Assembly (NCBI GenBank): GCA_905480015.1
Contig: CAJQOT010000002.1
Span: forward strand, 1-53,944
Origin: an uncultured Rickettsiales bacterium
GTDB lineage: Bacteria; Pseudomonadota; Alphaproteobacteria; Rickettsiales; Deianiraeaceae
Direction: 5' to 3'
Length of the DNA stretch: 53,944 nt
Below, one piece after another: positions 53,226 to 53,944 of the stretch. A program made the position numbers and the translations under genes. Position 1 is the first letter of the stretch; each line of letters begins with the position of its first letter. A model generated the notes under the pieces. The model ran no database searches. It worked only from the letters and a program-made list of their open reading frames with translations, and had not been told where the DNA came from.

Positions 53226-53944
53226 TTAAGATATGCAACACCCAATATTTTTTATAATGTCAATAAAATTGGGAAATGAAGTTTTTATGTACGTGTCATC
53301 GTCAATTGTAACTTTGCCACGAAGTCCCGCAATAAGGCAAGACATTGCGATGCGGTGGTCAAAATGAGTGGGTATAGGTTTGGTGCTTTTTGGTGCAAAT
53401 GTTGGGTTGCCAACAATTTGTAAGGATGGGTCGTCGTAATTTACATTGCATTGTACACCAATCTCTGTAAGATTTTCCGCCATAATTTTTAACCTGTTTG
53501 ATTCCTTGGCCGTTAACTCTTTCAAGCCTTCAAACATACTTACGCCATTTGCAAATGAAGCAATAACAAATAATATTGGGTATTCATCAATCATAGAAGG
53601 GGCAATGTCACCATTTAATTGTATACCCTGAATATCCGGAGAATATGAGGCATTGATATCTGCAACGTCTTCACCTGCAACAGTTTTGATATTTGTAAAT
53701 TGAATGTTAGCGTTCATTTGCTTTAGTGCATAAAAAAACCCTGCACGAGTTTTATTAATGCAAACATTTCTTATAGTGATGCTTGAATTTTCACACAAAA
53801 TTGCCACCGCAATAAGAAACGCTGACGATGATGGGTCGTTTGGTATTGTGATATTATGTTTTTGCAAAGCTTTGCCACCGTTTATTATAATTTTATTGTC
53901 ATGAATAGAAATATCACCTCCTGCGTTTTTAAGCATATTTTCGG
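53226..53944 (-). CDS. aroA: 3-phosphoshikimate 1-carboxyvinyltransferase (EPSP synthase), C-terminal part
   Basis: AroA makes EPSP in the shikimate pathway. The visible part (about 239 residues, running off the right edge) shows ENMLKNAGGDI at the window end, then the substrate-binding IPNDPSSSAFL, GDIAPSMIDEYPILFVIASFA with the catalytic DE, LKELTAKESNRLKIMAENL and TKPIPTHFDHRIAMSCLIAGL. All active-site residues in this half are intact. With trpC and trpA it points to aromatic amino-acid synthesis. The 5' part is outside the window. Confidence 0.95.
   Translation of the reverse strand, partial: ENMLKNAGGDISIHDNKIIINGGKALQKHNITIPNDPSSSAFLIAVAILCENSSITIRNVCINKTRAGFFYALKQMNANIQFTNIKTVAGEDVADINASYSPDIQGIQLNGDIAPSMIDEYPILFVIASFANGVSMFEGLKELTAKESNRLKIMAENLTEIGVQCNVNYDDPSLQIVGNPTFAPKSTKPIPTHFDHRIAMSCLIAGLRGKVTIDDDTYIKTSFPNFIDIIKNIGCCIS

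Noticed and set aside
1-53944. CRISPR array, prophage or rRNA operon
   Set aside because: No regularly spaced repeats, phage structural genes or rRNA sequences were seen on either strand.

Overview
This is a gene-dense, AT-rich bacterial chromosome segment (about one third G+C by eye) that reads as an alphaproteobacterium, most likely of the order Rickettsiales. The signs are short intergenic gaps, many ATGA stop/start overlaps, almost no recognisable Shine-Dalgarno sites, a stand-alone 5'-3' exonuclease in place of a full DNA polymerase I, a VirB2-like type IV secretion pilin, a secreted ankyrin protein and decayed insertion sequences. It is less reduced than Rickettsia: histidine (hisF, hisIE), tryptophan (trpC, trpA), shikimate (aroA), riboflavin (ribE), thiamine-type (thiD), NAD (nadE) and purine (purA) genes are present. 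Among known Rickettsiales this is closest to the extracellular, amino-acid-making Deianiraea type, but that placement is inference.

Layout. 1-4.6 kb: end of a his operon, yidD, a CcmA-like ATPase relic, then a compact rplM-rpsI-rpsM-rpsK-rpoA block. 4.6-5.3 kb: two decayed IS1595-superfamily transposases. 5.3-30.3 kb: housekeeping core (trpC, rsmI, pssA, hemW, pgm/manB, ribE, rpsT, transaldolase, dut, fmt, lepB, purA, trpA, ruvB, uvrB, thiD, bolA, nadE, ispF, ftsK, tRNA-His) interspersed with surface or accessory genes: a TraT-like lipoprotein, a secreted lipase-like protein, a small outer-membrane barrel and an unusual cysteine-rich VirB2-like pilin. 30.4-31.7 kb: two orphan genes, one with a nuclear-localisation-like basic motif.

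31.8-44.5 kb is a surface-polysaccharide region: GT2 glycosyltransferase, gmd, manC, an IS1 relic, an acyltransferase, iscS, a FecA-like TonB receptor with a strong Fur box, a GT11 glycosyltransferase, a ColD-type PLP dehydratase and a GDP-fucose/colitose synthase. With the pgm/manB gene at 9.8-11.1 kb this could form a route from mannose-6-phosphate to GDP-mannose, then GDP-4-keto-6-deoxymannose (Gmd), then the 3-deoxy derivative (ColD), and finally GDP-L-colitose, with GT11 as the likely transferase. This is the most striking system in the window.

44.9-53.9 kb: kdsB (Kdo activation), cydB, a second sugar cassette (two nucleotidyltransferases, a HAD phosphatase, a putative glycosyltransferase, and a facing WavE-like gene stub), ompH/skp-lpxD, an ABC-2 permease with a small membrane-anchored partner, and a partial aroA. 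Overall the window suggests a Gram-negative cell with Kdo-containing LPS, an elaborate deoxysugar coat, TonB-dependent iron uptake and contact-secretion parts, that is, a cell that meets the outside medium rather than only host cytosol.
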